A stretch of DNA of 9,327 nt from Desulfobacterales bacterium (GTDB taxonomy: Bacteria > Desulfobacterota > Desulfobacteria > Desulfobacterales > Desulfobacteraceae): NCBI GenBank assembly GCA_022361135.1, contig JAKSBM010000329.1, positions 1 to 9,327 of the forward strand. The letters run 5' to 3'. The notes below the pieces were generated by a model. It did not search any database. It was not told the origin of the DNA and worked only from the letters and a program-made list of their open reading frames with translations. Shown here one piece after another: positions 6,760 through 9,327 of the stretch (the stretch's first letter is position 1; each line of letters starts with the position of its first letter). A program made the translations under genes and the position numbers.

Positions 6760-7827
6760 GTGATTTTCCAGAAAATATCGGATTTTTATGATGCCGTCAT
6801 CCAGATGAGTTTCGGCTGTGTCCTGGTTCTGGACCCCGGAGGCATCATCCAAAGCGTCCAATCCTATACAGATCAGATGCCCCACGACCCCGACCTTGGC
6901 GGAGAAAACTGGCACCGGGCCTTCCCCCCGGTGGACACGGCACCCGTGGACCTGGAAGCCCTTCCCTTGGACGGCCCTCCCCGTCAATTACTCACCCGCA
7001 ACGGAGACCAGGGCTTCATCCGCTGGCATCTCAAACGCCTTGCCCCCACCGGGGCTCCCGAAGGCAGTTCCCTGGTTCTGGCCGCGGGCATTGACGTCTC
7101 TTCCAATGTGGCCCTGGAACAGCAGCTCCACCACGCCGACCGCCTGGCCACCGTGGGACAGCTTGCCGCAGGCCTGGCCCATGAGATCAACGGTCCCTTG
7201 AACAATATCCTGGGCTGCGCCCAATTGGCCGCCAAGACCCGGGATCTGCCCGAACCGGTCTACCGGGATCTGGACCACATTGTCCGCTTCTCCCTCCATG
7301 CCCGGGAAGTGGTCAAAAAGGTCATGCTCTTCAGCCGCCAGGTCCCCCCCTGCTACCACGGGGTGGATCTCAATGCGGTCATCCGCGAAAGCCTGTATTT
7401 CACCGAGCCCCTGTGCAGCAAGTTGGGGGTCCGGGTGGATTGCCGTCTGGCGGAGAATCTGCCGGAGATCATGGGGGACGGGGCCCAATTGCGCCAGGTG
7501 GTGGTGAATCTGGTGGTGAACGCGGCCCAGGCCATGGAAGCCGCCTCCCCCGAGGACCACGCCGTTGAAATCATCACCCGGGATGAAGACCGGGGACTGG
7601 TCCTGGAAATCAAGGACAACGGCCGGGGCATGTCCCCCGAGGAAACAGCCCAGTGCTTCATGCCCTTTTTCACCACCAAGGAAGCCGACCAGGGCACAGG
7701 CCTGGGGCTTTCCGTGGCCCACGGCATCATCCAGGCCCACCGGGCAGAGATCCGCGTTCACAGCGAACCGGGTAAAGGAACGATTTTCCGCATCTGTTTC
7801 ACCCAGCAAGAAGAAAAGGAAGCATAA
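6760..7827 (+). CDS. Soluble PAS-domain sensor histidine kinase
   Basis: From the GTG at 6760 the protein has 355 residues; an ATG at 6739 would add seven residues and a TTG at 6736 eight. No membrane helix is visible, so it acts in the cytoplasm. A PAS-like sensor region (about 10-117, with FGCVLVLDPGGIIQS near its start) is followed by a HisKA domain with GLAHEINGPLNN (His141). The HATPase domain has NLVVNAAQAM (Asn254), DNGRGM (Asp286), FMPFFTTK and GTGLGLS, so it is complete. No haem- or flavin-binding residues can be named with confidence in the PAS region. It starts 7 bases after the PEP-protein gene and ends directly against the NtrC-type gene (TAAATG), so the two form a cognate pair. 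It may read cytoplasmic state, perhaps linked to the PEP protein or transporter beside it; the signal is unknown. Confidence 0.92.
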   Translation: MIFQKISDFYDAVIQMSFGCVLVLDPGGIIQSVQSYTDQMPHDPDLGGENWHRAFPPVDTAPVDLEALPLDGPPRQLLTRNGDQGFIRWHLKRLAPTGAPEGSSLVLAAGIDVSSNVALEQQLHHADRLATVGQLAAGLAHEINGPLNNILGCAQLAAKTRDLPEPVYRDLDHIVRFSLHAREVVKKVMLFSRQVPPCYHGVDLNAVIRESLYFTEPLCSKLGVRVDCRLAENLPEIMGDGAQLRQVVVNLVVNAAQAMEAASPEDHAVEIITRDEDRGLVLEIKDNGRGMSPEETAQCFMPFFTTKEADQGTGLGLSVAHGIIQAHRAEIRVHSEPGKGTIFRICFTQQEEKEA

Positions 7828-9174
7828 ATGGGTTTTACCCCCGACCACAAAATCAAGGTCCTGGTGGTGGACGACTGCCGCATGACCTTGGAAATCATCC
7901 AACGCAACCTCAACACCAACGGCTACGACGCCTACACCTGCGACAATGTCAGGGATGCGGTGCGTTTCCTATCCGAAAGCACCATTGACGTGGTGATCAC
8001 CGACTTTAAGATGCCCCACCAGAACGGTCTGGAACTCATCCGGCACATCCGGCACAATTGCCGGGGCATTGAAATCATCATGATCACGGGGTATCCCGAC
8101 ATTGAAGACGCGGTCCAGGCCATCCGCCACGGGGCGGACGGTTACCTGGTCAAGCCCTTTACGGACACGGAACTCTTCCAGGCCATGGATCGCACGGTGG
8201 AAAAACTGAAGAAACGACGGCGGGTGGAGTGTGAAGACACCCCGGCACGAACCTATGGGATCATCGGGGAATCCGACAAGATGCAGCAGGTCTTCCACCG
8301 CATTGAAAAGGCCGCCGGCACCACGGCCACGGTGCTCATTGCCGGGGAAAGCGGGACGGGCAAGGAAATCGTGGCCCGGGCCATCCATTACAACAGCGAC
8401 CGAAGGCGTTCCCCCTTTGTCCCCATCAATTGCACGGCCATCCCCGACACCCTGTTGGAAAGTGAATTGTTCGGCCACACCAAGGGTGCCTTCACCGGTG
8501 CCCGGGAAACCCGCAGCGGCTTTTTCCAGATCGCCGACGGGGGCACCATTTTCCTGGACGAAATCGGTGATGCCAGCCTGAACATGCAAAGCAAACTGCT
8601 CCGGGTTCTCCAGAACAAGGAGATCCGACCCGTGGGCTCCACCACCCTCCAGCATGTGAACACCCGGATCATCGCGGCCACCCACAAGGATCTCACCGGA
8701 TTAATGAAAAACGGACTCTTCCGGGAGGATCTCTATTACCGGCTCAACGTCATCGACATTGCCGTGCCCGCACTGGGGGAACGCAGGGAGGATATCCTGG
8801 CCCTGGTGAACTTCTTTGCCAAAAAATTCAGTGAGGAAATGAACTGCCGGCTCCCGGTGTTTTCCGACAATGTGCTGGAGACCTTCACCGCCTACTCCTG
8901 GCCCGGAAATGTCCGGGAGTTGGAGAATCTCATCCAGCGTCTGGTGGTGATGGTGGACGGGGATGTCATCCAGAGCCAGGATCTTCCCGATGCCATGCGA
9001 TTCACCGCCGATACCCCCTATTGCACCAAGGAAAAGCTCAGCGATGTGGTCAACGATCACATCACCCGGATCCTGGCCCGGGTCAACGGCAATAAAAGCC
9101 AGGCCGCCCGCATTCTCGGCATTGACCGCAAAACCCTGAACACCAGGCTTAAAAAGCTGAACCAGCCCGAATAA
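7828..9174 (+). CDS. Sigma-54-dependent response regulator, NtrC family
   Basis: This 448-residue protein has the standard three-domain layout. The receiver (about 8-125) has Asp15-Asp16, phospho-acceptor Asp59 (VITDFKMP), Thr87 and Lys109. The AAA+ activator domain (about 143-375) has Walker A GESGTGKE (173-180), the sigma-54 contact loop GAFTGA (220-225), Walker B GTIFLDEIG (239-247), the arginine-finger region FREDLYYRLNV (298-308) and WPGNVRELENLIQRL (358-372). The Fis-type helix-turn-helix is at about 421-443 (NKSQAARILGIDRKTLNTRLKK). All key motifs are present, so it should activate sigma-54 promoters when phosphorylated by the kinase directly upstream. Start: ATG abutting the kinase stop, with AAGGA at 7816-7820. 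Its targets may include this operon, but no convincing -24/-12 site was found upstream of the permease. Confidence 0.96.
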   Translation: MGFTPDHKIKVLVVDDCRMTLEIIQRNLNTNGYDAYTCDNVRDAVRFLSESTIDVVITDFKMPHQNGLELIRHIRHNCRGIEIIMITGYPDIEDAVQAIRHGADGYLVKPFTDTELFQAMDRTVEKLKKRRRVECEDTPARTYGIIGESDKMQQVFHRIEKAAGTTATVLIAGESGTGKEIVARAIHYNSDRRRSPFVPINCTAIPDTLLESELFGHTKGAFTGARETRSGFFQIADGGTIFLDEIGDASLNMQSKLLRVLQNKEIRPVGSTTLQHVNTRIIAATHKDLTGLMKNGLFREDLYYRLNVIDIAVPALGERREDILALVNFFAKKFSEEMNCRLPVFSDNVLETFTAYSWPGNVRELENLIQRLVVMVDGDVIQSQDLPDAMRFTADTPYCTKEKLSDVVNDHITRILARVNGNKSQAARILGIDRKTLNTRLKKLNQPE

Positions 9175-9184
9175 ACGGCACATG

Positions 9185-9213
9185 TCCCGGGGCGGCATGC
9201 CACCGCCCCGGGA
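9185..9213. terminator. Perfect GC-rich hairpin between convergent genes, probable terminator
   Basis: TCCCGGGGCGG (9185-9195) and CCGCCCCGGGA (9203-9213) form an 11-bp stem with no mismatch and a 7-base loop. It begins 11 bases after the NtrC-gene stop and ends 26 bases before the stop of the convergent gene, the place for a bidirectional terminator. Neither side has a T-run, so it is not a textbook intrinsic terminator. It may need Rho or act as an mRNA 3' stabiliser. Confidence 0.6.
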
Positions 9214-9239
9214 TCAATGGCTGCAATATCCGGGACAGC

Positions 9240-9327
9240 TTACATGATGGGCACCAGTGCAAATCCCTGGTGCTGATATCCCATCAACGAGACAAAGGTG
9301 TTGCCCACCAATTCCACTCCGGGCAAC
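9240..9327 (-). CDS. 3' end of an unrecognised gene on the opposite strand (partial)
   Basis: On the - strand a frame open from the right edge ends at TAA (9242-9240). The last residues read LPGVELVGNTFVSLMGYQHQ, then GFALVPIM. The frame has 28 sense codons, protein-like composition and the same codon style as the rest of the window. The hairpin just beyond its stop also fits a convergent gene end. The fragment is too short to assign a family. It could be a chance open frame, but the neighbouring layout favours a real gene. Confidence 0.55.
   Translation of the reverse strand, partial: LPGVELVGNTFVSLMGYQHQGFALVPIM

Noticed and set aside
1..9327. CRISPR arrays, tRNA or rRNA genes, insertion sequences, attachment sites or prophage genes
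   Set aside because: No regular direct repeats, transposase or integrase motifs, or tRNA-like structures were seen; the window is filled by signalling, transport and enzyme genes of uniform style.

Overview
The window is a GC-rich, gene-dense stretch with nearly all genes on the + strand and packed as one apparent operon. The gene set (a histidine kinase with several stand-alone receiver proteins, a TauE/SafE-type permease with an N-terminal extension, a PEP-synthase-like protein and an NtrC-type regulator) and the protein style suggest a Desulfobacterota (former Deltaproteobacteria) organism, perhaps a sulfate reducer of the Desulfobacterales. This is an inference from family resemblance; there is no rRNA or other marker gene here.

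Layout. Positions 2-958 hold the C-terminal part of a membrane-bound sensor histidine kinase cut by the left edge. Three single-domain response regulators follow (955-1386, 1361-1789, 1770-2171), each overlapping the gene before it. A 64-base, almost G-free spacer (2172-2235) separates this signalling block from a TauE/SafE-family (TSUP) permease (2236-3519), a small two-helix membrane protein of unknown function (3516-4202) and a large PEP/pyruvate-binding, phosphohistidine-domain protein (4221-6752). The run ends with a second, soluble PAS histidine kinase (about 6760-7827) and a sigma-54-dependent NtrC-type response regulator (7828-9174). A perfect 11-bp hairpin (9185-9213) lies between this operon and the 3' end of a convergent, unrecognised gene on the - strand (9240-9327).

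How it may work. Gaps between the nine + strand genes run from a 26-base overlap to 18 bases, apart from the 64-base spacer, so translation is probably coupled. Two two-component systems flank a permease, its membrane partner and a PEP-utilising-type enzyme. The first kinase probably senses something outside the membrane and has three receiver-only outputs with no DNA-binding domain, so its output is likely protein-protein. The second pair is a classical sigma-54 activation switch. The substrate of the permease and the reaction of the PEP-binding protein cannot be read from sequence. The most interesting points are the kinase with three tandem receivers, the permease/unknown membrane protein/PEP-protein module, and an orphan, perfect Shine-Dalgarno sequence at the end of the third receiver gene.
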